64,000 bases of DNA, from contig NZ_JARWNX010000039.1 of assembly GCF_029868385.1 (NCBI RefSeq), forward strand, positions 117,537-181,536. Reading direction: 5' to 3'. This stretch comes from Nocardia cyriacigeorgica. Its GTDB lineage: Bacteria > Actinomycetota > Actinomycetes > Mycobacteriales > Mycobacteriaceae. A program made the position numbers and the translations under genes. Positions within the stretch are counted from its first letter, which is position 1. Each line of letters begins with the position of its first letter. The notes below the pieces were generated by a model. It did not search any database. It was not told the DNA's origin and saw only the letters and a program-made list of their open reading frames with translations. Shown here in pieces: positions 25,283 through 34,848 of this stretch.

Positions 25283-26953
25283 ATGGCCTACGTAATCACG
25301 CAGCGTTGTTGCAATGACGCCAGCTGCGTTTCCGAGTGCCCGGTCGACTGCATCCGACCCACCCCGGACCAGCCGGAGTTCGCGACGACCGAGATGCTCT
25401 ACATCGACCCCGACACCTGCATCGACTGCGGAGCCTGTGTCGACGCGTGCCCGGTGGAGGCCATCTTCTCCGAAGACGACCTGAGCGCATCGCTGGCGCG
25501 GTTCCGCGACGTCAACGCCGCCTACTTCCAGCGCCATCCGCTGGAATCGAACTTCGACCCGATCGCGGCGCCGACGCGCCCACCGAAGGATCTCGGCACG
25601 CTACGCGTGGCCATCATCGGCGCCGGGCCCGCCGCCTGCTACGCCGCCGATGAGCTGCTGCGCCGCTCCGAGGTCGAAGTGGAGATGTTCGACCGGCTGC
25701 CGACGCCGTGGGGTCTGGTGCGCGCCGGTGTCGCCCCCGACCATCCGGGCACCAAGGGTGTGTCGAGCATGTTCGAATCGGCGTTCCGCCGGGACGCGCT
25801 CCAGTTCTATCTCAACGTCGAGGTCGGCAACCACATCACACATGAGGAGTTGCTGGAGCATCATCACGCCGTGCTCTACGCGGTCGGTGCGGCCTCGGAC
25901 CGCCATATGGGCATACCCGGCGAGGACCTGCCCGGTAGCCATTCCGCGACCGAGTTCGTGGCCTGGTACAACGGCCATCCCGACTACGCCGATCGCGAAT
26001 TCGATCTGTCGGGTGAGCGGGCGGTCATCGTCGGCAATGGCAATGTCGCCCTCGACGTCGCCAGGGTGCTCACCGTCGACCCCGACGAACTGGCCGAGAC
26101 CGATATCGCCGACCACGCCCTCGACGCGTTGCGCCGCAGCAATATCCGCGAGGTCGTGGTGCTCGGCAGGCGCGGCCCGTTGCAGGCGGCCTACTCCTCA
26201 CCGGAGTTCATGGCGCTGACGCATCTGAAGGGCGTCGACGTCGTCATCGATCCGGCCGAACTGGAACTCGATCCGGCCAGTCGGGCGGTACTCGACGATC
26301 CCGAGGTGGAGCCCTCGCTCGCACTCAAATACACCCTGGCGCAGGAATACGCCGCCGCACCGAGCGATCCGGCGAACAAGCGGATCGTGTTCCGCTACCT
26401 GTCCTCGCCCACCGGGCTCACCGGCAGCGATCGGGTGGAATCGCTGGAATATGCGCACAACGAATTGCTCAGCGAGGGCGGGCAGTTGATCGCGCGCGCC
26501 ACCGACCGCACCGGCAGCCTGCCCACGTCGTTGGTGCTGCGCTCGATCGGCTACCGGGGTGAGCCCGTCGCCGATCTGCCGTTCGACGAGCGGCGCGCCG
26601 TGGTGCCCAATGAGCACGGGCGCGTCATCGGCGCGGACGGTACGCCGATGCCCGGCGTATACGTCAGCGGGTGGATCAAACGCGGCCCGCGCGGTGTGAT
26701 CGGTTCCAACCGGGTCGACTCGGAGGAGACCATCGAGGGTCTGATCGCCGATTTCATCGCGGGCAAACTGGCCGCCCCGCGCGCCGACCGGGCCGCCTTG
26801 CGGGCGCTGGTTCAGCAGCGTCAGCCCGATCTGGTCGACCGCGACGGCTGGCGTGCCATCGACCAGGCCGAACGCACCGCCGGCAAATCCGCCGGTCGGC
26901 CGCGGGTCAAGTTCACCACCCGCCCCGATCTGCTCAAGGCCGCCAACGGCTGA
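25283..26953 (+). CDS. Ferredoxin--NADP reductase with N-terminal ferredoxin domain (FprB-like)
   Basis: A 556-residue fusion of a bacterial ferredoxin with an adrenodoxin-reductase-like flavoprotein, as in mycobacterial FprB. ATG at 25283 gives MAYVITQRCCNDASCVSECP. The ferredoxin part (about 1-80) has two cysteine clusters (CCNDASCVSECPVDC and CIDCGACVDACPVEA). The reductase part has an FAD-binding GxGxxG (AIIGAGPAACYAADELLRR) at about residue 110, PTPWGLVRAGVAPDHPGTK, and the NADP-binding IVGNGNVALDVARVL. It transfers electrons between NADPH and ferredoxin for partners such as cytochromes P450. A strong hairpin follows its stop. Confidence 0.95.
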   Translation: MAYVITQRCCNDASCVSECPVDCIRPTPDQPEFATTEMLYIDPDTCIDCGACVDACPVEAIFSEDDLSASLARFRDVNAAYFQRHPLESNFDPIAAPTRPPKDLGTLRVAIIGAGPAACYAADELLRRSEVEVEMFDRLPTPWGLVRAGVAPDHPGTKGVSSMFESAFRRDALQFYLNVEVGNHITHEELLEHHHAVLYAVGAASDRHMGIPGEDLPGSHSATEFVAWYNGHPDYADREFDLSGERAVIVGNGNVALDVARVLTVDPDELAETDIADHALDALRRSNIREVVVLGRRGPLQAAYSSPEFMALTHLKGVDVVIDPAELELDPASRAVLDDPEVEPSLALKYTLAQEYAAAPSDPANKRIVFRYLSSPTGLTGSDRVESLEYAHNELLSEGGQLIARATDRTGSLPTSLVLRSIGYRGEPVADLPFDERRAVVPNEHGRVIGADGTPMPGVYVSGWIKRGPRGVIGSNRVDSEETIEGLIADFIAGKLAAPRADRAALRALVQQRQPDLVDRDGWRAIDQAERTAGKSAGRPRVKFTTRPDLLKAANG

Positions 26954-26971
26954 GCCCGAGCCTGCCCGAGC

Positions 26972-26998
26972 GGCACATGGGCGCTGCGCCCGTGTGCC
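26972..26998. terminator. Bidirectional hairpin terminator between fprB and the thioesterase gene
   Basis: A 12-base-pair stem with one G-U pair (26972-26983 with 26987-26998) closes a CTG loop. A second, outer pairing (CTGCCCGAGC near 26962 with the complementary bases around 27003-27013) extends it. It lies between two convergent genes. Confidence 0.7.
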
Positions 26999-27004
26999 CC
27001 TCGC

Positions 27005-27778
27005 TCAGGCGGGCAGCGGCATGACCCGGACAATGGTCGTGGTGGTGCCGCCGACGACGAACCACAGCCGCAGCGTCGGCGCACCGGCGCCGTCACCCGG
27101 TTCGTAACGACTGCGCACAGTGATGTGCTCGCGCGCGAGCACAGGGGCCACGTATTCGATGACGGCCCGGTGCGGCCCCGCGACGAGCTTCGGATAGTCG
27201 ACCAGATACTGCTCGACGGCCTGCCAGTAACAGGCGTTGTTGACGTGGTTGTACTGGTCGATATCGGTGGCGCGGACCGGGAAGGGCAGGTCGGTGTCCG
27301 ATTCGGGCGGGGTGGCGTCGGTGAGCCACGGACGCCAGCGCAACCGGTGCTCTTGCGCGGTCTGCGCCAGATAGGACAGACCCTCGTCGCTGATGCGGGC
27401 CGGGCGGTTGTTCGACTCGCTGATATTGATCCAGAAACCCTCGGTCTCGATCAGACCGCCGTTATCGCTGGTGATCCGCACCCGCATATTCGTCCAACGG
27501 GTCGACATGGCCGAGCACCAGCGCACCAGCCGGACCTGATCGGGCCACATGATCGGCCGGACGACATCGATCACGGTGCGCCGGACGATCCAGCTCGGAT
27601 CGGTGTGCTCCAGTAACGTCTGTTGCAGCTGTTCCCAGGCGATGTCTTGCAGATAGCGGGCGATGCCGTCGAATCGCAGACGGTTGTACGGATCCACATC
27701 GCCTGCTCGTACGGGCCACGCCGAGGCAAAGCCCATGTCCTCCTGGGGAAGCGGGGCGAGTGGCTGATCGAGTGACAC
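27005..27778 (-). CDS. Acyl-ACP thioesterase-like double-hotdog protein
   Basis: A 257-residue protein of the acyl-ACP thioesterase (FatA-like) group made of two hotdog domains. The first contains VRAGDVDPYNRLRFDGIARY and the second the matching RATDIDQYNHVNNACYWQAV, where the DxxxHxNN-type motif is the catalytic signature. GTG at 27778 is chosen because GAGGAG is five bases upstream; a GTG at 27835 would add 19 unlike residues. Similar actinobacterial proteins (for example Rv2001) are assigned as thioesterases without proven substrate. Confidence 0.85.
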   Translation of the reverse strand: MSLDQPLAPLPQEDMGFASAWPVRAGDVDPYNRLRFDGIARYLQDIAWEQLQQTLLEHTDPSWIVRRTVIDVVRPIMWPDQVRLVRWCSAMSTRWTNMRVRITSDNGGLIETEGFWINISESNNRPARISDEGLSYLAQTAQEHRLRWRPWLTDATPPESDTDLPFPVRATDIDQYNHVNNACYWQAVEQYLVDYPKLVAGPHRAVIEYVAPVLAREHITVRSRYEPGDGAGAPTLRLWFVVGGTTTTIVRVMPLPA

Positions 27779-27947
27779 TTGTGCTCCTCGCGCTGCACGG
27801 TGTGCCGCGTTCTCATGCGGTGCTTCTTGTGACACGACTTTACGGGGCGTGCGTCACACCCTCACGCCGAGCCGCCAGGTCGGGGCCCTGCCCCGGCCTG
27901 CCAGCCGCCGTGTGAATCGGTCGATCCGCCCCGCTCCGGCGCCGCGG

Positions 27948-29078
27948 TCAGTAGCCGACGTAGCTCTGGTTCTGCCCCATCGCCACGATGCCGGGCACAT
28001 TGCTCAACGAGCCGTAGCGTTCGATCGCGTATCGCGATCCGGCGATGATGTTGTCGACCGGGTTCCAGATGTCGTCGTGCCCGGCCAGCTTGTAGGAGTT
28101 GAAGGTCGGGTCGATGGTCTGCATCAGGCCCTTCGACGGGATTCCCGCGGCGGCATTGCTGTCCCACAGGTTGATCGCGTTCGGGTCGCCACCCGACTCC
28201 TTCTCGATGATCGCGGCAATGATCGCGGCATCGGCATCGGAAACGTTGTAGCCGTTTTCGCGCAGGGTGCGGATGGCTTCCTGGATCCATTGCGCCTGCT
28301 CGCCGGTCGGCATCTTGGACGGCGGGCCACCGGATTGCAGTGCGCTCTGCGACCAGCTGCCGTCCCCGCCCGACGAGCTCGAACCGCCGCCGGACCCGGA
28401 CATCAGCTGGCTGGAGTTGTTCGGTTTGCCGGGTGTGTCGTTCGCCGGTGCCGGCGTCGAGGCCGGGGTGGTCGTGGCCGGTACGGCGGGCGGGGCGACG
28501 TTGAGGGTGGGATCGCCGAGGGCGGTGAAGGCCTGGTCGAGCTTGTTCGCGGCATTGTCGACCTGCACGCGGGCGCGTTCGGCGGCATCGGCGGCGGCTT
28601 TGAGGGCATTGGCGATATGCCACTGGTGCACGGCGGCCAGATACTGCTCGGCGAGGCATTCCCCCTCGACGTTCGCCTTGCCCTCGGCGTGTTTGCGCAG
28701 GTAGTCCATGCGAGCCTGCGCGCTGACGGTGCCATCGGCGGCAACCTGGAATCCGGGCATCTCACCGTTGGGCGCCTGGGCGCCGTCGCGCAGCTGCAAC
28801 ACCTTGCTCTTGGTCTCGGTGAGGTTGCCGACCTCGACGTTCAGCGCCGTCTGAAGCTCGAGCAGGGCCTTGCTGACCGCACCGGCGCGGGTCTTCTCGG
28901 TATCCATCCGGTTCTTGGCGGCGGTACCGGCCGGGCCACTCCATCCGAGCGTCTCGGTATCGGTGCGGCCCGAGGTGGTGAGGCCGTCGAGGCGGGTGGC
29001 GATCGTGGCGGCGTTGGTGGCTGCGGTGGTGAGCTGGTCGGGCTGCCACTGCTCGACGTCGGGGATGGTGAGTGTCAT
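27948..29078 (-). CDS. ESX-linked WXG-like protein with C-terminal lytic transglycosylase domain
   Basis: A 376-residue two-part protein. The N-terminal 200 residues are helical and resemble an ESX substrate-like four-helix bundle, with a Trp-Ser-Gly turn (LGWSGPAGTAAK at about residue 45). A Pro/Thr/Ala- and Gly/Ser-rich linker follows at about 200-265. The last 110 residues form an SLT-type lytic transglycosylase domain: IIEKESGGDPNAINLWDSNA with likely catalytic Glu294, GIPSKGLMQTIDPTFNSYK and DNIIAGSRYAIERYG. No Sec signal is present. It begins on an ATGA overlap with the EspC-like gene, so the pair is probably co-exported by a type VII system and cuts peptidoglycan outside. Confidence 0.87.
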   Translation of the reverse strand: MTLTIPDVEQWQPDQLTTAATNAATIATRLDGLTTSGRTDTETLGWSGPAGTAAKNRMDTEKTRAGAVSKALLELQTALNVEVGNLTETKSKVLQLRDGAQAPNGEMPGFQVAADGTVSAQARMDYLRKHAEGKANVEGECLAEQYLAAVHQWHIANALKAAADAAERARVQVDNAANKLDQAFTALGDPTLNVAPPAVPATTTPASTPAPANDTPGKPNNSSQLMSGSGGGSSSSGGDGSWSQSALQSGGPPSKMPTGEQAQWIQEAIRTLRENGYNVSDADAAIIAAIIEKESGGDPNAINLWDSNAAAGIPSKGLMQTIDPTFNSYKLAGHDDIWNPVDNIIAGSRYAIERYGSLSNVPGIVAMGQNQSYVGY

Positions 29079-29401
29079 TGCGTCAGCCCGATCGTCTTCA
29101 GCTTCTGCTCGAAATCGGCTTCGGTGAGTTCATAGGCGCCAGCGGTATTGCGCAGGCTGTCGGCGACGGTGGTGAGCCGGTCGCTGATGCGCTGAAGGCA
29201 TGTGTCGGTGGCATCGCAGGCGTGCTGGGCGGCGGTGCCGAAGGTCGTGCCGGGTAGTGCGGTGACCGCACCGCTGATCTTCGCGTCCTCGGCGGTGCCG
29301 AGACCGGTCACGTTCTGCGCTTCCCCGCTCAATTGCTGTGCGAAGCCGCGCAACACTTCCGGATCGACGCGGACGGTCTTCGTATCGTCGTTACCGCTCA
29401 C
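29075..29401 (-). CDS. EspC-like type VII secretion target (ESX secretion-associated protein)
   Basis: A 108-residue protein of the ESX secretion-associated (EspC/DUF2580) type. GTG at 29401 is chosen for its upstream GGAAGGGGG and the family-like start VSGNDDTKTVRVDPEVLRGF. It has two helices around a central GTxFGTAAQHACD turn and a C-terminal AYELTEADFEQKL resembling the YxxxD/E export signal (Y followed by E three residues on). It overlaps the transglycosylase gene by four bases. Together they form a candidate heterodimeric type VII substrate pair. Confidence 0.82.
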   Translation of the reverse strand: MSGNDDTKTVRVDPEVLRGFAQQLSGEAQNVTGLGTAEDAKISGAVTALPGTTFGTAAQHACDATDTCLQRISDRLTTVADSLRNTAGAYELTEADFEQKLKTIGLTQ

Positions 29402-29564
29402 GGAATCCCCCTTCCCTCCCGATGCAACTGTGGGTGAGCTTAACAAAGGCGCTGGTGCGCAACAGGGTTCTCGACCAGAGCACACGAAGCCCGGCCGCGC
29501 CCGTTATGTTGGGGTTCGGCGTCGCCGACGGCGACGGCGCCGCAGAGACGAAAGAGGTCGGCAT

Positions 29565-30539
29565 ATGCGCGCAGCCCAGGTCAGCAAGCTGGAAGGACCC
29601 GAATCGATCGAGGTCGTCGACATCGCGGAACCCGCGCCGTACGCCGGTGGTGTGGTCATCGATGTGCACGCCGCCGGGGTCGCGTTTCCCGATGTGCTGA
29701 TGACGCGCGGGCTGTATCAGATGAAGCCGCAGCTGCCGTTCGTCGTCGGCGGTGAGGTCGCCGGTGTGGTGCGGGAGGCGCCCGAGGGCGCGCATGTGCG
29801 CCCCGGTGACCGGGTGGTGGCGTTGACGCTGCTCGGCAATGCCATGGCCGAGGTGGCCGTGGTTCCGGCCGAGATGGTGTTCCGGCTACCGGACAACGTG
29901 TCGCTCGAGGCCGGTGCCGGGATCCTGTTCAACGACCTGACCGTGCACTTCTGCCTGCGCAACCGCGGCAGGCTCGCGCCGGGGGAGACGGTGCTCGTGC
30001 ACGGCGCCGCGGGCGGTATCGGTACCTCGACGCTGCGGATGGCGGCCGCGCTCGGCGCGGGCCGCACCGTCGCTGTGGTCAGCACGGAGGAGAAGGCCGA
30101 GGTGGCGCGGGCCAATGGTGCCACCGATGTGGTGCTCGCCGACGGCTGGCTGGCTGCGGTGAAGGAGCTGACCGGCGGGCGCGGGGTGGATATCGTGCTC
30201 GATCCGGTCGGCGGCGACCGTTTCACCGACAGCGTCCGCTCCCTCGCCTCCGCGGGTCGGCTGCTGGTCGTCGGCTTCACCGCCGGTGAGATTCCGACGG
30301 TGAAGGTGAACCGGCTGCTGCTCAAGAACGTCGAGGTGATCGGCGCGGCCTGGGGCGAATGGGTCATGACCCATCCCGGTTATCTGGCCGAACAGTGGGC
30401 CGAGGTGGAGCCGCTGCTCGCCTCCGGCGCGATCACCGCGCCGCAGCCGGTGCTGTTCCCGCTGGAGCGGGCCGCCGACGCCGTCGCATCGCTGGACAAT
30501 CGCACCGCGACCGGCAAGGTCGTCGTCACCGTGCGCTGA
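29565..30539 (+). CDS. NADPH:quinone oxidoreductase family protein (zinc-free MDR)
   Basis: A 324-residue medium-chain dehydrogenase/reductase of the quinone oxidoreductase group. ATG at 29565 has AAGAGG upstream and gives MRAAQVSKLEGPESIEVVDI; longer in-frame starts cover the divergent ESX pair promoter. The GroES-like N-terminal domain includes FVVGGEVAGVVREAPEG, and the Rossmann motif is VHGAAGGIGTSTLRMAAALG. The zinc-binding Cys/His residues of alcohol dehydrogenases are missing, as expected. Likely reduces quinones or enones with NADPH. Confidence 0.93.
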   Translation: MRAAQVSKLEGPESIEVVDIAEPAPYAGGVVIDVHAAGVAFPDVLMTRGLYQMKPQLPFVVGGEVAGVVREAPEGAHVRPGDRVVALTLLGNAMAEVAVVPAEMVFRLPDNVSLEAGAGILFNDLTVHFCLRNRGRLAPGETVLVHGAAGGIGTSTLRMAAALGAGRTVAVVSTEEKAEVARANGATDVVLADGWLAAVKELTGGRGVDIVLDPVGGDRFTDSVRSLASAGRLLVVGFTAGEIPTVKVNRLLLKNVEVIGAAWGEWVMTHPGYLAEQWAEVEPLLASGAITAPQPVLFPLERAADAVASLDNRTATGKVVVTVR

Positions 30540-30557
30540 GCTCACAGCACAAGCGCG

Positions 30558-31076
30558 CTATCTGCCTTCGCGATAGGCGGGCGCCTTGCTGGTGCCCGCC
30601 GGGGTGAGGGTGCGCAGCAGTGGCAGGGTGCGTCGCTCGACCACCGTCGACAGCACGATCACACTGTGCGAACGAGCCACGGGGCTGGTGCGGTCGATGC
30701 TCAACAGCACCTCCTGGAGCCCGCTGTGTGAATCCGCCCCGATCCGGCACAGCACATCACCGGATCCGGTGGTCGCATACGCCTCGAGCACGCCGGGTAT
30801 CGCCTCCAGTTCGGCGGCGACGGCGTCGAGCGCGCCCTGGGCGATCTCCAGGGTGACGAAGGCCTGTACCTCGAAACCGGCGGCGGTCACATCGATCTGC
30901 GGATCGTAGGAGGCGATCACCCCGGCCTCCTCCAGTCGCGCGATCCGCGACTGCACGGTGGCGCGCGCGACCCGGGTACGCCGGGACAGCTCCAGAATTC
31001 CCGCTTTCTGGTACTCGTGCATCGCGGTGAGGATCGCGAGATCGAGTTCATCCAGTTTCGCCGATGTGCGCGACAT
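30558..31076 (-). CDS. Lrp/AsnC family transcriptional regulator
   Basis: A 172-residue feast/famine regulator. The N-terminal helix-turn-helix is ELDLAILTAMHEYQKAGILE followed by LSRRTRVARATVQSRIARLE. The C-terminal RAM (ligand-binding) domain includes VQAFVTLEIAQGALDAVAAE and AYATTGSGDVLCRIGADSHS. It is divergent from hppD across a 147-base spacer that contains short inverted repeats, which fits regulation of tyrosine catabolism by an amino-acid-sensing regulator. The ligand is not known. Confidence 0.92.
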   Translation of the reverse strand: MSRTSAKLDELDLAILTAMHEYQKAGILELSRRTRVARATVQSRIARLEEAGVIASYDPQIDVTAAGFEVQAFVTLEIAQGALDAVAAELEAIPGVLEAYATTGSGDVLCRIGADSHSGLQEVLLSIDRTSPVARSHSVIVLSTVVERRTLPLLRTLTPAGTSKAPAYREGR

Positions 31077-31123
31077 GGCGGCCTCCGTTCGGGACTACGC
31101 GTGGTTCCCCAATGCTAGTCAAT

Positions 31124-31134
31124 ATGCTCAGCAT
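31124..31134. promoter_or_regulatory. Palindrome in the lrp-hppD spacer, candidate Lrp site
   Basis: ATGCTCAGCAT is a perfect inverted repeat around a central C. Flanking CTAGT (31115-31119) and ACTAG (31147-31151) form a second, wider dyad. The AT-richness contrasts with the surrounding DNA. Assignment to the neighbouring Lrp regulator is inference from position. Confidence 0.4.
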
Positions 31135-31151
31135 CAGAGGCTCTTTACTAG

Positions 31152-32426
<1,275 letters not shown>

Positions 32427-32465
32427 CCGAGGCCGACTCGCGAGGCGGTCGGTAGAGTTCATCGC

Positions 32466-32996
32466 ATGCGAATCCCGTCGGTCCTCGTCTCGGTGGCGGC
32501 CCTGACGTTGCTGCTGTCGGCGTGCGGCTCCAGCGAGGAGGGCGATCCGCCGGGGGGCACCCATCGTCCGCCGCCGAAAGTCGCCACGCTCGGCCCGTTC
32601 GTCGGCGAATGCGGCCACGTCACCGATGACGAGATACGCGAGGTCGCCGGAATGCCGCAGATCTCGCAGGTGTTCCGCAACTCCACCGGCTGCAATTGGC
32701 AGGCCTCCGGCGGCGGATCGACCAGCGTCACCTTCGCCTCCTTCCGCGGCAGTCCGATCGAACGTGAACGCGCCTGGGTCACCACCCAGGGCCGTAATCC
32801 GCAGTCGATCGAGGTCGCGGGCAAGACCGGATTCCAGGCTCTCGAGCCCAGCGGATCGGTCTGCGATCTGGCCGTGCAGATCGGCGACGACTTCTTCGAA
32901 TGGTCGATGTCGTACGGATTGTTCGAGACCGGTGGCGGTAACCCGTGCGACCGGATGCGGAAACTGGCCGAGCTGACCGTGCAGAGGCTGCAATGA
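32466..32996 (+). CDS. DUF3558 family lipoprotein 1
   Basis: A 176-residue secreted lipoprotein. Signal peptide MRIPSVLVSVAALTLLLSAC places the acylated Cys at residue 20 in lipobox LLSAC. The mature part has the DUF3558 layout: FVGECGHVTDDEIREVAGM, GCNWQASGGGSTSVTFASF and the closing NPCDRMRKLAELTVQRL, with conserved Cys that may pair. The family is specific to actinobacteria and of unknown function. It overlaps the next gene by four bases; the neighbour is a second member of the same family. Confidence 0.85.
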   Translation: MRIPSVLVSVAALTLLLSACGSSEEGDPPGGTHRPPPKVATLGPFVGECGHVTDDEIREVAGMPQISQVFRNSTGCNWQASGGGSTSVTFASFRGSPIERERAWVTTQGRNPQSIEVAGKTGFQALEPSGSVCDLAVQIGDDFFEWSMSYGLFETGGGNPCDRMRKLAELTVQRLQ

Positions 32997-33571
32997 GGGG
33001 AGCGGTGATGACGGGCGGGGGCAGGCGCGTACGCGCGATGGTGGCGATGTCGGCCGCGGTGGGCGTCGCGCTGACGCTCGGCGGATGCGGCCGCACGGTC
33101 GAGGGTTCGGCTCAGCCGGCGGGCGCCGCCGAGGCGGGCACGGTGAACACCGATTTCGACAAACTGCTGCGCGAATGCGATGTGGTCACCCAGGACCAGA
33201 TCGCGAAGGTCGTCGATGAGACGAGCATGGCCATGCCGTCGTTCTACGGCGCGGTCTGCATGTGGGATCTGGAAGGCGGCGCGACCGGCGGCGGGATGGT
33301 GTCGCTGAACTGGTACGAGATCGGTTCGCTGAACAACGAGCGCGCCAACAACGACAAACTCGGCTACACCACCACCACGATCACCGTGCAGGGGCGCAGC
33401 GCGCTGGAGACGCGGCGGCCGGGCGATCCGGATTCCTGCGGGGTCAGCGCGAGCGCGGCCGATAGCGGCATCATCGGCTGGTGGGTGAACTACCGGGCGG
33501 GCAGCGCCCACCCCGACCCCTGCGGTGCGGCGAAGAAGCTGGTGGAGCTGACCTTGAATCTGGCCAGGTGA
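32993..33571 (+). CDS. DUF3558 family lipoprotein 2
   Basis: A second DUF3558 lipoprotein, 192 residues from the ATG overlapping the previous stop (ATGA). An internal ATG at 33008 with GGGGAG five bases upstream is an equally good start and would give a more usual 27-residue signal; the lipobox LGGC (Cys32 of the longer form) is the same in both. The mature domain follows the family pattern (LLRECDVVTQDQIAKVVDET, then CMWDLEG, and HPDPCGAAKKLVELTLNL). The tandem pair probably arose by duplication and may form a complex. Confidence 0.83.
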   Translation: MRGAVMTGGGRRVRAMVAMSAAVGVALTLGGCGRTVEGSAQPAGAAEAGTVNTDFDKLLRECDVVTQDQIAKVVDETSMAMPSFYGAVCMWDLEGGATGGGMVSLNWYEIGSLNNERANNDKLGYTTTTITVQGRSALETRRPGDPDSCGVSASAADSGIIGWWVNYRAGSAHPDPCGAAKKLVELTLNLAR

Positions 33572-33845
33572 GCGCCTCGACGTGCACCGCGTGACCGACC
33601 CCGCTTTGCCCATGCTCGAGCACCCGAGTATCGTGGATCGCTGTGCCCGGAAGCATGCGGGCAAGTTCGAGCGCAGAACGTAGGCCAGCGAGAGCGGCCG
33701 ACAGTTCCAGCGTGCCCTGAAATCGGGCGGCTGACCTGCGCGCGACACGCCCGACCTCGGGACGCGAGAAACGTGGCCGGACGTGCGAGTGAATGCTCGA
33801 TGACACGTATACGACACCGCATTAACCAATAAGGAAAGCCGGTCT

Positions 33846-34220
33846 ATGCCAACCATCAACCAGCTGGTCCGCAAGGGTCGTCGCGACAAGGTCTCCAAGA
33901 CCAAGACCGCGGCCCTCAAGGGGAGCCCGCAGCGTCGTGGCGTGTGCACGCGTGTGTACACCACGACCCCGAAGAAGCCGAACTCCGCGCTGCGTAAGGT
34001 CGCGCGTGTTCGCCTGACCAGCGCGGTCGAGGTCACGGCGTACATCCCGGGTGAAGGCCACAACCTCCAGGAGCACTCGATGGTGCTCGTGCGCGGCGGT
34101 CGTGTGAAGGACCTCCCCGGTGTGCGCTACAAGATCATCCGCGGTTCGCTCGACACCCAGGGTGTGAAGAACCGCAAGCAGGCCCGCAGCCGCTACGGCG
34201 CCAAGAAGGAGAAGAGCTGA
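33846..34220 (+). CDS. rpsL: 30S ribosomal protein S12
   Basis: Ribosomal protein S12 of the decoding centre, 124 residues, colinear with mycobacterial S12. The streptomycin-related positions carry the wild-type lysines ([17 protein letters not shown] and [12 protein letters not shown], Lys43 and Lys88 in the usual numbering). It starts the str operon, with AAGGAAAG upstream of the ATG and rpsG beginning one base after its stop. Confidence 0.99.
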   Translation: MPTINQLVRKGRRDKVSKTKTAALKGSPQRRGVCTRVYTTTPKKPNSALRKVARVRLTSAVEVTAYIPGEGHNLQEHSMVLVRGGRVKDLPGVRYKIIRGSLDTQGVKNRKQARSRYGAKKEKS

Positions 34221-34221
34221 T

Positions 34222-34692
34222 ATGCCACGCAAGGGCCCCGCTCCCAAGCGTCCGCTGATCAACGACCCGGTCTACGGGTCGCCGCTGGTCACTCAGCTGG
34301 TCAACAAGATCCTGCTCGACGGTAAGAAGTCGACCGCCGAGCGCATCGTCTACGGTGCGCTCGAGCAGGCGCGCGAGAAGACCGGCACCGATCCGGTCGT
34401 CACCCTCAAGCGTGCCCTCGACAACGTCAAGCCCGCCCTCGAGGTGAAGCCCCGTCGTGTCGGTGGCGCCACCTACCAGGTGCCGGTCGAGGTTCGTCCG
34501 GGTCGTTCCAACACCCTCGCGCTGCGCTGGCTGGTCAACTACTCGCGCGCTCGTCGGGAGAAGACCATGGTCGAGCGTCTGGCCAACGAGCTGCTCGATG
34601 CCAGCAATGGCCTCGGCGCCTCGGTGAAGCGTCGCGAGGACACCCACAAGATGGCCGAGTCCAACCGGGCCTTCGCGCACTACCGCTGGTGA
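34222..34692 (+). CDS. rpsG: 30S ribosomal protein S7
   Basis: Ribosomal protein S7, 156 residues, which nucleates assembly of the small-subunit head by binding the 3' domain of 16S rRNA. The sequence [19 protein letters not shown] and the C-terminal [15 protein letters not shown] match actinobacterial S7. It is translated directly after rpsL. A small hairpin with a TACG loop lies at 34741-34758 in the 156-base spacer before fusA. Confidence 0.99.
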   Translation: MPRKGPAPKRPLINDPVYGSPLVTQLVNKILLDGKKSTAERIVYGALEQAREKTGTDPVVTLKRALDNVKPALEVKPRRVGGATYQVPVEVRPGRSNTLALRWLVNYSRARREKTMVERLANELLDASNGLGASVKRREDTHKMAESNRAFAHYRW

Positions 34693-34848
34693 CGACTGCC
34701 CGGCCCATCGCTGGTGGGGTCGGCAGCATCACGGCCGGGGGCGGCACTACGGTGCCGCTTCCGGCGTTGACATAGTGACGACCGCACCGGTCGTCCCCGA
34801 GAATCCCAACTAGCTGATCGCTAACAGAGCAGAGCGGGGAAGATTTCC

